A stretch of DNA of 59,877 nucleotides, from the NCBI GenBank assembly GCA_014239255.1, contig JAAZZE010000008.1, forward strand, positions 1 to 59,877, in the 5' to 3' direction. The position numbers were made by a program, and so were the translations under genes. Positions 26,892 to 35,886 of the stretch are shown one piece after another. How positions within the stretch are numbered: position 1 is the first letter of the stretch; each line of letters begins with the position of its first letter. This stretch comes from Gammaproteobacteria bacterium. Its GTDB lineage: Bacteria; Pseudomonadota; Gammaproteobacteria; Arenicellales; UBA868. The notes under the pieces were generated by a model. That model saw nothing but the letters and a program-made list of their open reading frames with translations, did not search any database and had not been told where the DNA came from.

Positions 26892-29069
26892 TCAACCACG
26901 TGAGCGCGACACCCGGATTACCGAACGTCGCGCCCGCAACCGACGGATGATTCTCGCCAGATGCTTACGGTCACTTACCTCAATGGTAAACCGAATTGCA
27001 GAATTGCGATCATCGCGCGCTGTCACCAGAACATGATTAATATTCGAATCTTCCTCGGCGATCACCGACGCGAGGGTCGCAAAAACACCCCTTCGATTGA
27101 TCACCTCGAGACGGATATCGGCCTCGAAAGTTGTCTTGAGTTCAGTCGACCACTCGACGCCGACCCAAGTATCTGGGCGTTTACTCTGCTCCCGGGCATT
27201 AGGACAAATTGGGCGATGGATAACAATACCGCGCCCGCGTGAGAACAAGCCGACAATCGAATCACCGGGGATTGGCCTGCAACAGCGAGCGTAGGATACG
27301 CTCATGCCTTCAACCCCGCGTATTGGCAAGGGTTCTTCATTGCTTATAGGGCCACTGGAATCTGGCAACAATTGCCGGGCAACCACCATTGGCAACCGCC
27401 CACCCATACCGATATCGGCCAGCAGTTCGTTCCAATCCTCAAGGCCGATATGCTTGAGTAACTGTATTTTCTGATCAGTTCGCAAACGGGTCTTCAGGCC
27501 TAGTGCCTTCAGTGCCCGCTCTAACAGCTGGCCCCCGAGTTTACTGGCATCGCCTTCTTGCTGGTGCTTAAGGAAATCGCGGATTGCGGCACGCGCTTTG
27601 GCGGTGACTACATAGTTTAGCCACAACGGCGTGGGTATCGCCGAGCGAGCAGTCAACGCCTCAACATGGTCACCGTTGCTCACGGTGTGATGCAGCGGCA
27701 CCGGCTCGTTATTAACCCGGGCGCCGATGCAGCGATTACCAACATCCGAGTGCACCGCGTAAGCAAAGTCCAAGGCACTGGAGCCCTTAGGCAGTTTCTT
27801 GATATCACCATGTGGGGTAAACACGTAAACCTCATCTGGATACAGATCAACCTTCAGGTGCTCGAGGAATTCCGAGGGGTTGCCGGCCTGCTTCTGGGTA
27901 TCCAGCAGATCCATAAGCCAGTGATGTGCGGGCATCGGTGCACCGCTCTTGTCTTTGCCCGTCTTGTAACGCCAGTGCGAGGCAACACCGGTTTCCGCCG
28001 TACGGTGCATATCGGTGCTACGAATCTGGACCTCAATACTCTGGCCAAAAGTGCCGAACAACAGCGTGTGCAGCGACTGGTAGCCGTTGGCCTTCGGTAT
28101 AGCGATGTAGTCTTTGAACTTACCCGGCACCGGCTTATAGGTATTGTGAATCACACCCAATGCCCGGTAACAATCATCCACCGTGCGTACGATGACACGA
28201 ATCGCAAAAATATCGCGCATCTCGGACATGGGCACCCGGCGCGAGCGCATCTTGCGATAAACACTGTAGATATTTTTCTCTCGGCCTTCCACCGCCCCCT
28301 CGAGACCCACTTCCGCCAATTCGGACTCGATCTTGGCTGTAGTCTTTTGGATAATAGCGCGGTGGTTGCCACGACGCTTATCGAGCTCCTTGCGGATGGT
28401 GCTGTAACGCTTGGGGTAAAGATTGCAGAAACTCAGATCTTCGAGTTCCTGGGTCCAGGTACGCATCCCCAATCGATTAGCGATTGGCGCAAAAATATCC
28501 AGTGTCTGGGTAGCGATCCGCTTGCGTTTATCTGCTTTGAGTACTCCCAACGTACGCATGTTGTGGATGCGGTCGGCGAGCTTGATCAGAATAACCCGAA
28601 TATCCTGGGCCATCGCCAGCAGCATTTTGCGGAAATTTTCTGCTTCGGCATGTTCGCGCGATTCAAACTCGATCTGGTCGATCTTGCTGACACCGTCAAC
28701 CAGTTGCGCCACATCCCTGCCAAAGCGAGTTGAGAGTTCGCCCTTCGCGGTAGGCGTATCTTCGATGACATCATGCAACAACGCCGCCATGATGCTCCGA
28801 CTATCCAGTCGTATGTCGGCAAGAATCCGGGCAACAGACAGGGGATGGAATATGTAGGCCTCGCCGCTGTGGCGTACCTGGCCTTCATGGGCTTCGGCGC
28901 CAAAAAGATAGGCCTCGTATATGGCCTTGACCTCCTGCGTATCGAGATACTGCTCGACAATCCCCAGCAGGTCGCTGATCAGCAGGCGTCCCTCGCTGGC
29001 GGCGGGAGCATCCTGCGTGATTTCAGTTTGAGGGCTTGCTCTCCGCGTCGGTGCCGGCGTCGTCGGCAT
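26892..29069 (-). CDS. spoT: bifunctional (p)ppGpp synthetase/hydrolase
   Basis: Stringent-response enzyme. Domains in order: HD hydrolase (HPLSVARIL ... [10 protein letters not shown]), RelA/SpoT synthetase ([18 protein letters not shown]), TGS ([27 protein letters not shown]), a Cys/His region ([11 protein letters not shown]) and a C-terminal ACT domain. Both catalytic halves look intact, so it is Rel/SpoT-type rather than RelA. The start at ATG 29069 is preferred; the frame is open to an upstream in-frame start at 29126, but either lies inside the 3' end of rpoZ. It has an N-terminal Ser/Thr/Pro/basic extension of about 25 residues relative to E. coli SpoT. It follows rpoZ as in E. coli. 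Confidence 0.96.
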   Translation of the reverse strand: MPTTPAPTRRASPQTEITQDAPAASEGRLLISDLLGIVEQYLDTQEVKAIYEAYLFGAEAHEGQVRHSGEAYIFHPLSVARILADIRLDSRSIMAALLHDVIEDTPTAKGELSTRFGRDVAQLVDGVSKIDQIEFESREHAEAENFRKMLLAMAQDIRVILIKLADRIHNMRTLGVLKADKRKRIATQTLDIFAPIANRLGMRTWTQELEDLSFCNLYPKRYSTIRKELDKRRGNHRAIIQKTTAKIESELAEVGLEGAVEGREKNIYSVYRKMRSRRVPMSEMRDIFAIRVIVRTVDDCYRALGVIHNTYKPVPGKFKDYIAIPKANGYQSLHTLLFGTFGQSIEVQIRSTDMHRTAETGVASHWRYKTGKDKSGAPMPAHHWLMDLLDTQKQAGNPSEFLEHLKVDLYPDEVYVFTPHGDIKKLPKGSSALDFAYAVHSDVGNRCIGARVNNEPVPLHHTVSNGDHVEALTARSAIPTPLWLNYVVTAKARAAIRDFLKHQQEGDASKLGGQLLERALKALGLKTRLRTDQKIQLLKHIGLEDWNELLADIGMGGRLPMVVARQLLPDSSGPISNEEPLPIRGVEGMSVSYARCCRPIPGDSIVGLFSRGRGIVIHRPICPNAREQSKRPDTWVGVEWSTELKTTFEADIRLEVINRRGVFATLASVIAEEDSNINHVLVTARDDRNSAIRFTIEVSDRKHLARIIRRLRARRSVIRVSRSRG

Positions 29070-29511
29070 CTTGCGCTTCCTCGTCGCTGTCGTTTGCGGC
29101 TGACTCACCGATAGGTGCCGCTTCAATCAGATCGGCTACAGCGGCAACAAATTCGGTTGCAGTGGAGTCGGCATCCGAAAACGCCTCGGTGCTGACTTCA
29201 GATCCAGCAGCGGATGCATCGGCAGCCCCTTTGCTGGCCTCGTCCTGTGGTGCATCATCAGTCTCCTCGGCCGCTGCGAATGCCTCCTCCAGCTCCTTCA
29301 TCGGGTCGATTACCTGTTCTTTTAGAATTTCGTTGGTCACCATGCCCTCAGCGATTTCGCGCAGTGCGATCACGGTATGCTTGTCGCGGTCTTCAGGGAC
29401 CAGCGGATCAGCACCGAGCTGTAATTGACGGGTACGGCGGGCGGCAACCAAAACCAGTTCAAATCGGTTTTCAACGTTCTCAAGACAATCCTCGACTGTA
29501 ATTCTTGCCAT
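29023..29511 (-). CDS. rpoZ: RNA polymerase omega subunit with long acidic C-terminal tail
   Basis: The ATG at 29511 has GGAG about 9 nt upstream and begins [30 protein letters not shown], the diagnostic omega N terminus. Normal omega is about 70-100 residues; this one is 162. After the conserved core (to about residue 75) comes a tail of some 85 residues made mainly of Asp, Glu, Ala, Ser and Thr, which should be disordered. The tail coding sequence overlaps the spoT start by about 47 bp (more if spoT starts at 29126). Omega helps assemble RNA polymerase and, in E. coli, forms part of a ppGpp site, so its coupling with spoT is sensible. Confidence 0.93.
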   Translation of the reverse strand: MARITVEDCLENVENRFELVLVAARRTRQLQLGADPLVPEDRDKHTVIALREIAEGMVTNEILKEQVIDPMKELEEAFAAAEETDDAPQDEASKGAADASAAGSEVSTEAFSDADSTATEFVAAVADLIEAAPIGESAANDSDEEAQDADDAGTDAESKPSN

Positions 29512-29615
29512 CAATATTTCTCCAGAAACCATGTCGCCCAGAACGGGCCTGGCACAGACCGAGGGTGACGGAATGACTACAAACAACCAGCCCCGGACTT
29601 TTCTTGAAACGACCG

Positions 29616-30278
29616 CTAAAGGCTTGCTGCGTCAGATGTTTTTAGTCTAACGTTTTTTGCGCAATGCACAAGGGCCTCGATGTTGAAACCGCGGGCTGAG
29701 TCGGGCACGACCCCGTTCAGAACCAGGGCACGCAGCTCCACCAGCGCAGCGGCAAAATCCGCGTTGACTATGACGTGATCGTACTCAACATGGTGGCTCA
29801 TCTCGCTGGCTGCCTCGGCCATCCGCTCCCGAATCTCCTCGGTATTGTCCCGCCCACGGGACACCAAACGCCTAGCGAGGGTCTCAGCAGATGGTGGCAA
29901 TATGTAAACACTGACTACGTCCGCAACGTTACGGCGAACTTCCTGCGCACCCTGCCAGTCAATATCCAGAACCACACTTTTGCCTCTGGCAAGAAACTGG
30001 TCTACCGCAGTACGTGAGGTTCCATAGCAATGACCAAACACTCGTGCGTATTCAAGAAAATCTCCTGCCTCAATCATTTTCTCGAATGCGAGCTCATCGA
30101 CAAAGAAGTAATCAACCCCATCCGTTTCCCCTTCGCGGCGAGGACGCGTGGTATGGGACACTGAGGCCACGACAGTGTCGCAACTTTCGACCAAGGCGCG
30201 GGCCAGGCTACTCTTACCCCCGCCCGAAGGGGCGGACAGGATAACTACCCGAGCTGAGGTGACTGTAGTTTGCGGCAT
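29616..30278 (-). CDS. gmk: guanylate kinase
   Basis: Phosphorylates GMP to GDP with ATP. The P-loop is [19 protein letters not shown]; the GMP-binding [18 protein letters not shown], the [15 protein letters not shown] block and [13 protein letters not shown] follow in the normal order. The ATG at 30278 (MPQTTVTSA) is preferred; an upstream start at 30323 would lie in yicC. It sits 7 bp after the yicC stop and upstream of rpoZ, the usual gammaproteobacterial order. Confidence 0.96.
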   Translation of the reverse strand: MPQTTVTSARVVILSAPSGGGKSSLARALVESCDTVVASVSHTTRPRREGETDGVDYFFVDELAFEKMIEAGDFLEYARVFGHCYGTSRTAVDQFLARGKSVVLDIDWQGAQEVRRNVADVVSVYILPPSAETLARRLVSRGRDNTEEIRERMAEAASEMSHHVEYDHVIVNADFAAALVELRALVLNGVVPDSARGFNIEALVHCAKNVRLKTSDAASL

Positions 30279-30285
30279 AATCCGG

Positions 30286-31152
30286 TTACTCGATGTTCTG
30301 CACCTGCTCACGCATCTGTTCAATCAAGACCTTCAAATCGACCGATGCGCTGGTTTGTTCGAGTTGTGCCGACTTAGATCCGAGTGTGTTGGCTTCTCGG
30401 TTCAATTCCTGCATCATAAAATCCAGCCTGCGGCCAACTGGCGCCGTCCGGCTTAGCGCCTGCTCCACCTCATCCAGGTGTAAGCCCAATCTATCCATCT
30501 CTTCGGTAACCTCGCTGCGCGCAAGCAATATCACTACCTCCTGCTCCAAACGTTCCGGATCCACCTGCTCAACCATCTCCATCAGGCGCTGTTCCAATCG
30601 TTGACGCTGCGCCTTGGCAATATCCGGTAGTTGAGCGGTCAACGAACTGAGTATCCCCCGCGCTGTCGCGATCTTGTCTTTCAGGATACTGGCCAAAGCG
30701 GCGCCTTCACCTTCCCGGCTATCTGTGAGCTCGCTGAGCGCCTCACGCAACAGGTCGGCGGCGGCGTCAGCGAGGACTTCATCGTCTACCGCCAGCGCCG
30801 ACATCACACCTGGCCATTTCAGTATTTCACTGATCTGTAGCGGCTTGGCATCGGGCACAATAGCGCGAACACGATCCGACCACTTCGCGAGGTGCCCGAC
30901 CACTTCGACATCGATGTCGCGTTCAGCTACATCCGCTGATGGCGGTGTGTAGCGCAGTAGGGCATCAACTCGACCGCGGTTAACCACGGCACTGATGGCA
31001 TCACGAAAAACGCCCTCGGCGAAACGCAGTTCCTCGGGCAGACGCATCGCAACTTCACGATAACGGTGATTAACACTACGCACCTCCCATGTCATCTGAC
31101 CCAAGGGCGTTTCCGCCGCGCAGCGGGCGAAAGCAGTCATGCTCTTTGCCAA
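30286..31152 (-). CDS. yicC: YicC-family endoribonuclease
   Basis: Begins MAKSMTAFARCAAETPLGQMTWEVRSVNHRYRE, the conserved YicC/YloC N terminus, and ends with the DUF1732 part (GRRLDFMMQELNREANTLGSKS, then DLKVLIEQMREQVQNIE). Members are RNA endonucleases that affect stationary-phase growth. The length is 288, as in E. coli. First gene of the yicC-gmk-rpoZ-spoT run on the minus strand, divergent from the kinase gene across about 140 bp, which must hold promoters for both. Confidence 0.95.
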   Translation of the reverse strand: MAKSMTAFARCAAETPLGQMTWEVRSVNHRYREVAMRLPEELRFAEGVFRDAISAVVNRGRVDALLRYTPPSADVAERDIDVEVVGHLAKWSDRVRAIVPDAKPLQISEILKWPGVMSALAVDDEVLADAAADLLREALSELTDSREGEGAALASILKDKIATARGILSSLTAQLPDIAKAQRQRLEQRLMEMVEQVDPERLEQEVVILLARSEVTEEMDRLGLHLDEVEQALSRTAPVGRRLDFMMQELNREANTLGSKSAQLEQTSASVDLKVLIEQMREQVQNIE

Positions 31153-31293
31153 AGGAATTCTCCAAAATATTACAGGTTAGGCCGAAATAACTGATGGCAG
31201 CGCTCACTCCAGCCACTAACATCGGGTAAGCAACTATACTGTATTCTGTGTTTTTTTCGCCTGGCGCTGGTTGCCAACCACCCAGCTCACCCT

Positions 31294-32172
31294 ATGTCCA
31301 GCAGACTGCCTCTGCAGCACGGCTACATCCTCAAGGGCTTCACCATTAGCGAAGTCCTCGGTGGTGGTGGCTTCAGTTTGGTCTACCTTGCGAGCAACGA
31401 GCTGCAACGCAGCAAGATGGTTATCAAGGAGTACTGTCCGCAGGATCTGGTAGCCCGCCAGGCCAACGGCGCGATCGAACCCAGCTCGCCTCTGGCTCAA
31501 GCCCCGTTTCGCCAGGGCCTGGAGCGCTTCCGATTAGAGGCCCAAAGAATGAGTGAAGTGAAACACCCCAATATCATAAGCGTCAGTGAATACTTTGAAG
31601 CGAACAACACCCTATATATGGTGATGGCGCATGAAGAGGGGCGTGACTTGCGTTGGTTTATCAAGAAGCTTGCGGGGCAATTGGACTGGGATTTTTTGAA
31701 ACAGGTTTTCCCAGCCATCGGCGAAGGACTCTGGCGCATGCACCAGCATGGTGTGGTGCACCTGGATGTCAAACCCGCCAATGTTCTACTGCGTACCAGT
31801 GGCCAGCCATTGTTGCTGGATTTTGGTGCGGCGCAAACCCTCAGCGATGACGATCGCTTTGGCTCCTTTCAGACCCTGACTCATGGTTTCGCACCACCAG
31901 AGCAGTATCTGGACGGTAACCTTGGTACCTGGACCGACATTTACGGCTTGGCTGCAACTATCTACAGCTGTATTACTGGTTCATCTCCGCCACCGGCATT
32001 AAAACGCCAAGAGGGTGCAACACTGGAAAAACTGACCGTATCCCGGGCCGGGCAGTATCCCTACGCATTACTCAAGACCCTCGAGGCTGCGCTATCACTG
32101 GATTACAGCGAACGCCCAGCTGATATGGGCGCTTTCCTTTCGCTGGCCTTCGGCGCCCCCCAGGGTGGATAA
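31294..32172 (+). CDS. Hanks-type Ser/Thr protein kinase, non-RD
   Basis: Soluble eukaryotic-type kinase of 292 residues. The Gly-rich loop is VLGGGGFSLVYLA, the ATP-binding Lys is in KMVIKEYCP, the catalytic loop is VVHLDVKPANVLL (Asp present, Arg of HRD replaced by Leu, so non-RD), and the metal site is LLLDFGAAQ. An APPEQY segment replaces APE. No membrane anchor or sensor domain follows the kinase domain, so any signal must come through a partner. The targets are unknown. It is divergent from yicC and has about 400 bp of empty DNA after it. Confidence 0.9.
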   Translation: MSSRLPLQHGYILKGFTISEVLGGGGFSLVYLASNELQRSKMVIKEYCPQDLVARQANGAIEPSSPLAQAPFRQGLERFRLEAQRMSEVKHPNIISVSEYFEANNTLYMVMAHEEGRDLRWFIKKLAGQLDWDFLKQVFPAIGEGLWRMHQHGVVHLDVKPANVLLRTSGQPLLLDFGAAQTLSDDDRFGSFQTLTHGFAPPEQYLDGNLGTWTDIYGLAATIYSCITGSSPPPALKRQEGATLEKLTVSRAGQYPYALLKTLEAALSLDYSERPADMGAFLSLAFGAPQGG

Positions 32173-32573
32173 CATCTTTATTTTGATGTTCATCTCCTAA
32201 AATATGATTTCCTCTAGGCGGTTGGTTCAGTCGGTGTACTCCCCTTGCGGTCTTTGAGTTAAGGGTTTCGGCTTTAGGTAAGGGCTGAGTCCAAGCAAAT
32301 ACGCCTGATAAACAACCTGTTTTGTTGTTATTTACATTGAACCCAAAACTTAAGACCACTTTGTCAGTGGATGATCTTGCGCCACGCGTGGTCAAGCCAT
32401 CTAATTAAAGGGGGGATCACATTTTCGCCAATAGCCCGGCGGTTCTAATAGGTGACTTCGCGGAACATTCAAAAATAATGCCAGCAAATGCAGAGTTTTA
32501 TCTGCAGTTTTAAAATAAGTGGCTCAGTGGTACAGTGGCGCCTTTATTGGTCTTACCAGTTTACCATTTCAAT
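32173..32573. other. intergenic region, no gene seen
   Basis: About 400 bp between the kinase and the GntR regulator. AACATC and GATGTT around a T-rich loop just after 32170 could form a weak hairpin, but no long T tract follows. The right half should contain the regulator promoter. A stretch at about 32518-32545 resembles a tRNA D-arm, but no acceptor or T-arm partner exists. Confidence 0.4.
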
Positions 32574-33326
32574 ATGAATCGAGAACGCGTTTCGGAAGTT
32601 GTGGTTCGGAAAATTGAGCAGTTGATCCTTGAGGGAGCACTGAAACCTGGTGACCGCCTGCCAGCAGAGCGTAAGTTTGCCGTACAGCTTGGGGTCTCAC
32701 GACCCTCACTACGGGAGGGCCTACAGATTCTCTCCGCGCGTGGACTGCTAACAACGCAGGGCCGCGGCGCCACCGAAGTGGCTGAGAGTCTTAATCCCGC
32801 TCTGGAAAATCCGCTGCTGGAACTGATCAGCACCTCGCCCGATGCGCAGCAGGACGTGTTGGAACTGCGCCACGCGATCGAGTCCATGGCGGCATATCAT
32901 GCCGCCGCCCGGCGCACTGAAACCGATATGGAGATGCTGCGCGCAGCCTACAAGCGAATGATTATCTCTCATGGCCAAGATGACGCCGTGATCGAAGCCA
33001 AAGCCGATGCAGACTTTCACCTCGCGGTCGGTGAAGCCTCGCACAACGTGGTGCTGGTCCACGTGATGCGCAGCCTGTTCTCGCTGCTGCGCCGCAGTAT
33101 CCATTACAACCTGGAGAACCTGTACCAGCGGCCTGATAACTTCAAGCATCTTCGCGACCAGCACTATCATCTGATGAATGCGATACTGGATGGCGATCCA
33201 CAGGCCGCTAAGACCGCCTCGGATAATCACATCAGTTATGTCGAGAAAACACTTCAGGATATGAATATTCATAGGCAACGTGAAGCCCGCGCTCATCGTC
33301 GTGTAGCCGGTCTAGCCTTATCTTGA
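32574..33326 (+). CDS. GntR/FadR-family transcriptional regulator
   Basis: Winged helix-turn-helix with the GntR signature near residues 25-60 (GALKPGDRLPAERKFAVQLGVSRPSLREGLQIL), then an all-helical FCD effector domain with ELRHAIESMAAYHAA, DADFHLAVGEASHN and DQHYHLMNAILDGD, which hold the His and Asp metal ligands of PdhR/LldR-type regulators. The ATG at 32574 (MNRERVSEVV) begins the DNA-binding domain and is preferred over 32535. Regulators of this kind sense small organic acids. It stands 158 bp before the Mrp operon, which it may or may not control. Confidence 0.92.
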   Translation: MNRERVSEVVVRKIEQLILEGALKPGDRLPAERKFAVQLGVSRPSLREGLQILSARGLLTTQGRGATEVAESLNPALENPLLELISTSPDAQQDVLELRHAIESMAAYHAAARRTETDMEMLRAAYKRMIISHGQDDAVIEAKADADFHLAVGEASHNVVLVHVMRSLFSLLRRSIHYNLENLYQRPDNFKHLRDQHYHLMNAILDGDPQAAKTASDNHISYVEKTLQDMNIHRQREARAHRRVAGLALS

Positions 33327-33484
33327 TTGCCCCAGATGGTTAACCGTCCGGCACGACTGCTGCATCGCCCCTTCTCTAGTAGGAGCGATTCGGTCGCCCT
33401 AAAATCATTGAGCAAGCCACAAAGGCTGGCGCACTTGTCTGAAGTGTTAATGGTGTACGACATACCACTGAAATCAACGTTGCT

Positions 33485-33961
33485 ATGTTGCGATACGCGC
33501 TGATCCTTTTTTTCGTGCTCTTTGGAGCATGGTTGTTGTTATCCGGGCAATGGACAGCCCTGCTTCTGAGTCTTGGCATCGCATCAGTATTGCTGGTGGT
33601 TCTCTGCGCGAAGCGTTTAGGCATACTGGATGCTGAGGGTTTGCCGCTGAGACTACTTCCAGGGCTGGCACGCTACGCGCCCTGGCTGGTTGGGCAGATC
33701 GTCAGTGCCAGCGTGGATGTGGCACGTCGTATCGTCGATCCACACTTGCCAATAAGCCCATCAATCATCCACGTCGACGCCAGCCAACACAGCGCCGTGG
33801 GCCGGGTCAGTTACGCCAATTCGATCACTCTGACACCCGGGACAATCTCGCTAGATGTCACTGACAACCAGATAGAAGTGCATGCCCTGACGGATGACGC
33901 GGCTGAGGAATTGACGCAAGGAGAAATGGCGCGGCGCGTATACGCCATGGAGGACAAGTAA
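33485..33961 (+). CDS. mrpE: Mrp antiporter subunit E
   Basis: Membrane protein of 158 residues with two or three N-terminal membrane segments (MLRYALILFFVLFGAWLLLSGQW) and the MrpE core YANSITLTPGTISLDVTDNQIEVHALTDDAAEE. Subunit of the multi-protein Na+(K+)/H+ antiporter. First gene of the ten-gene cluster; its stop overlaps the mrpF start (TAATG). In canonical Mrp operons E follows A-D, while here E, F and G come first. Confidence 0.92.
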   Translation: MLRYALILFFVLFGAWLLLSGQWTALLLSLGIASVLLVVLCAKRLGILDAEGLPLRLLPGLARYAPWLVGQIVSASVDVARRIVDPHLPISPSIIHVDASQHSAVGRVSYANSITLTPGTISLDVTDNQIEVHALTDDAAEELTQGEMARRVYAMEDK

Positions 33962-34251
33962 TGCTCACGCTTACCGGCATCGCGCTACTGGTCACTATGG
34001 TGCTAGCCCTGATTCGGGCAATCAAAGGGCCCACCGTCTATGACCGGATTCTGGCCTCGAATGCCTTGGGCACCAAGACCGTGTTAATGATTGCGGTGCT
34101 TGGCTTTATCGTCGGTGAGCCAGACTTGTATATTGACATCGCTCTGATGTACGCCCTGATCGGCTTCATCGGTACCGTCGCCGTCCTCAAGGTATCCGAG
34201 TTCGGCGACCTTGGTCAGGCCCAATCACCGCGCGATGGAGACCAATCATGA
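33961..34251 (+). CDS. mrpF: Mrp antiporter subunit F
   Basis: Ninety-six residues with three membrane segments. The family motif IKGPTVYDRILASNALGTKTVLMIAVLGF is present, followed by YIDIALMYALIGFIGTVAVLK. It overlaps mrpE by 1 bp and mrpG by 4 bp. The C-terminal tail is short and charged. Confidence 0.93.
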   Translation: MLTLTGIALLVTMVLALIRAIKGPTVYDRILASNALGTKTVLMIAVLGFIVGEPDLYIDIALMYALIGFIGTVAVLKVSEFGDLGQAQSPRDGDQS

Positions 34252-34562
34252 GCCTCGTGCTAGACCTTGCAAGCGCTGCCCTGTTGGTTATCGGCGCACT
34301 GTTCACCCTGGTAGGTGGCATTGGGCTACTGCGCCTGCCGGATGTCTTCACTCGCCTGCATGGCGCCGGCATTACCGATACCCTGGGGGCCGGCGCCATA
34401 CTGCTGGGACTTGCGCTGGCAGCCGGCTGGACTTTGCTGCTGGGCAAACTGCTATTACTTCTGGCGATACTGGCGTTACTGAACCCCTCTGCCTCACATG
34501 CCCTGGCGCGAGCGGCCAGACATGGTATCCGCAGACCCTGGCTTGATGATCCGAAAATCTAA
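34248..34562 (+). CDS. mrpG: Mrp antiporter subunit G
   Basis: 104 residues, three membrane segments, with the MrpG hallmark GGIGLLRLPDVFTRLHGAGITDTLGAGAILLG. It overlaps mrpF by 4 bp and is followed with no gap by the MbhD/MbhE-like gene. Small membrane subunit needed for antiporter complex assembly. Confidence 0.93.
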   Translation: MSLVLDLASAALLVIGALFTLVGGIGLLRLPDVFTRLHGAGITDTLGAGAILLGLALAAGWTLLLGKLLLLLAILALLNPSASHALARAARHGIRRPWLDDPKI

Positions 34563-35120
34563 GTGCTGATCGAAACCATCAATATCGTACTGCTGGGTAT
34601 GCTGGCACTAACCGCGCTTGCCGCGGTTCGGCTGCATGACCTTTTTGCCGTGACCATGATGTTTGGTATCTACAGCCTGCTCGCTGCGGTAGTGTTCGTA
34701 GTTCTGGATGCGGTAGATGTGGCATTTACCGAGGCGGCTGTAGGTGTCGGCATTTCGACAGTATTGATGCTGGCGACCATTGGCCTGGTGGGCAGGCACG
34801 AGCAGCGCCCGGCACACCGACCCCTGCTGCCGCTGCTGGTGGTTGCGGTCACTGGCGCGGCGCTGGTCTATGGCACACTGGACATGCCTTTTTTCGCTGA
34901 CCCAACCGCACCCGTACATCAACACGTTGTACCGTACTACCTCGGTAAATCACCTGAGCAGACCGGCATCCCTAACGTCGTCACCAGCATTCTCGCAAGT
35001 TACCGCGGTTACGACACTCTGGGCGAGTTGGCGGTGATTTTTACCGCTGGGATCGGAGTTCTGGCTCTGCTTGGCCTGCGGCGACGTAAACGGCCTTCGA
35101 AAGAGCACCAAACGCCATGA
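34563..35120 (+). CDS. Mrp subunit with MbhD and MbhE-like domains (separate MrpA C-terminal part)
   Basis: 185 residues from a GTG start. The first part carries the MbhD/DUF4040 motif DVAFTEAAVGVGISTVLMLATIGLVG; the second part carries the MbhE-like SILASYRGYDTLGELAVIFTAGIGVLALL. In canonical Mrp systems both are the C-terminal end of the large MrpA protein; here they form a separate gene. Six or so membrane segments. It overlaps the mrpB gene by 4 bp. Confidence 0.9.
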   Translation: MLIETINIVLLGMLALTALAAVRLHDLFAVTMMFGIYSLLAAVVFVVLDAVDVAFTEAAVGVGISTVLMLATIGLVGRHEQRPAHRPLLPLLVVAVTGAALVYGTLDMPFFADPTAPVHQHVVPYYLGKSPEQTGIPNVVTSILASYRGYDTLGELAVIFTAGIGVLALLGLRRRKRPSKEHQTP

Positions 35121-35536
35121 GGGACAATCCGGTTCTACGCATTGTCGCCAAAATCATCATCCCGGTGATCCTGCTATTTGCCCTTTACGTACAGTTTCAT
35201 GGTGACTTTGGTCCAGGTGGTGGTTTTCAGGCCGGGGTCATCTTCGCTGCTGGATTTATTCTTTACGGCTTGGTGTTCGGCACCGAAGCCCTACGCAACG
35301 CCATACCGCCCGGACTGTTACGGTTTGTTATGGCACTCGGGCTGGTCTTGTATGCTGGGGTTGGCGCAACAACAATGCTGCTGGGCTCAGATTACCTTGC
35401 TTACGGTGCGCTCGCACACAATCTGATAGACGGCCAACACCTGGGAATCTTCCTGGTCGAACTTGGAGTTGGCATCACTGTAAGTGCAGTGATAGTCACC
35501 ATCTTTCTGGCCTTTGCCGGACGCAACGATCCGTGA
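35117..35536 (+). CDS. mrpB: Mrp antiporter subunit B
   Basis: 139 residues, four membrane segments, with PVILLFALYVQFHGDFGPGGGFQAGVIFAAGFILYGLVFG as the MrpB (MnhB) signature. It overlaps its neighbours by 4 bp at both ends (GTGA at the mrpC end). Confidence 0.94.
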   Translation: MRDNPVLRIVAKIIIPVILLFALYVQFHGDFGPGGGFQAGVIFAAGFILYGLVFGTEALRNAIPPGLLRFVMALGLVLYAGVGATTMLLGSDYLAYGALAHNLIDGQHLGIFLVELGVGITVSAVIVTIFLAFAGRNDP

Positions 35537-35886
35537 ACGTCGCTGGACTGTACAACTACTGGATTGTCATCCTGCTGATGATGACCGGTTTCTACGTGGT
35601 GATCTCCAGTGGCAATCTGGTCAAGAAAGTCATCGGATTGAACCTATTCCAGGCTTCGGTTTTCATTCTTTATATCAGCATGGGTAAAGTCATGGACGGC
35701 GCCGTACCCATATTGCGCGAAGGCGTCACTGCTTACTCCAACCCTCTACCCCACGTGCTTATCCTGACTGCGATCGTGGTCGGAGTAGCCACCACTGCCT
35801 TAGGTCTGGCGCTCGTCGTTCGAATTCGTGAAGCCTACGGCTCAGTCGAAGAGGACGACATTCACCGCCAAGACGAGTCCTTGTGA
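35533..35886 (+). CDS. mrpC: Mrp antiporter subunit C
   Basis: 117 residues from GTG, homologous to NuoK and MnhC. Three membrane segments, with NLVKKVIGLNLFQASVFILYISMG and PLPHVLILTAIVVGVATTALGLALVVRI carrying the conserved positions. It overlaps the first D subunit gene by 4 bp. Confidence 0.94.
   Translation: MNVAGLYNYWIVILLMMTGFYVVISSGNLVKKVIGLNLFQASVFILYISMGKVMDGAVPILREGVTAYSNPLPHVLILTAIVVGVATTALGLALVVRIREAYGSVEEDDIHRQDESL

Noticed and set aside
27666-28733. Plus-strand frame of 355 codons opposite spoT
   Set aside because: It lies wholly within spoT, carries no recognised motif and is a shadow of biased codon use.
32500-32560. Sequence resembling a tRNA D-arm before the GntR regulator gene
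   Set aside because: No T-loop, acceptor stem or CCA end can be paired with it, so it is not a tRNA.
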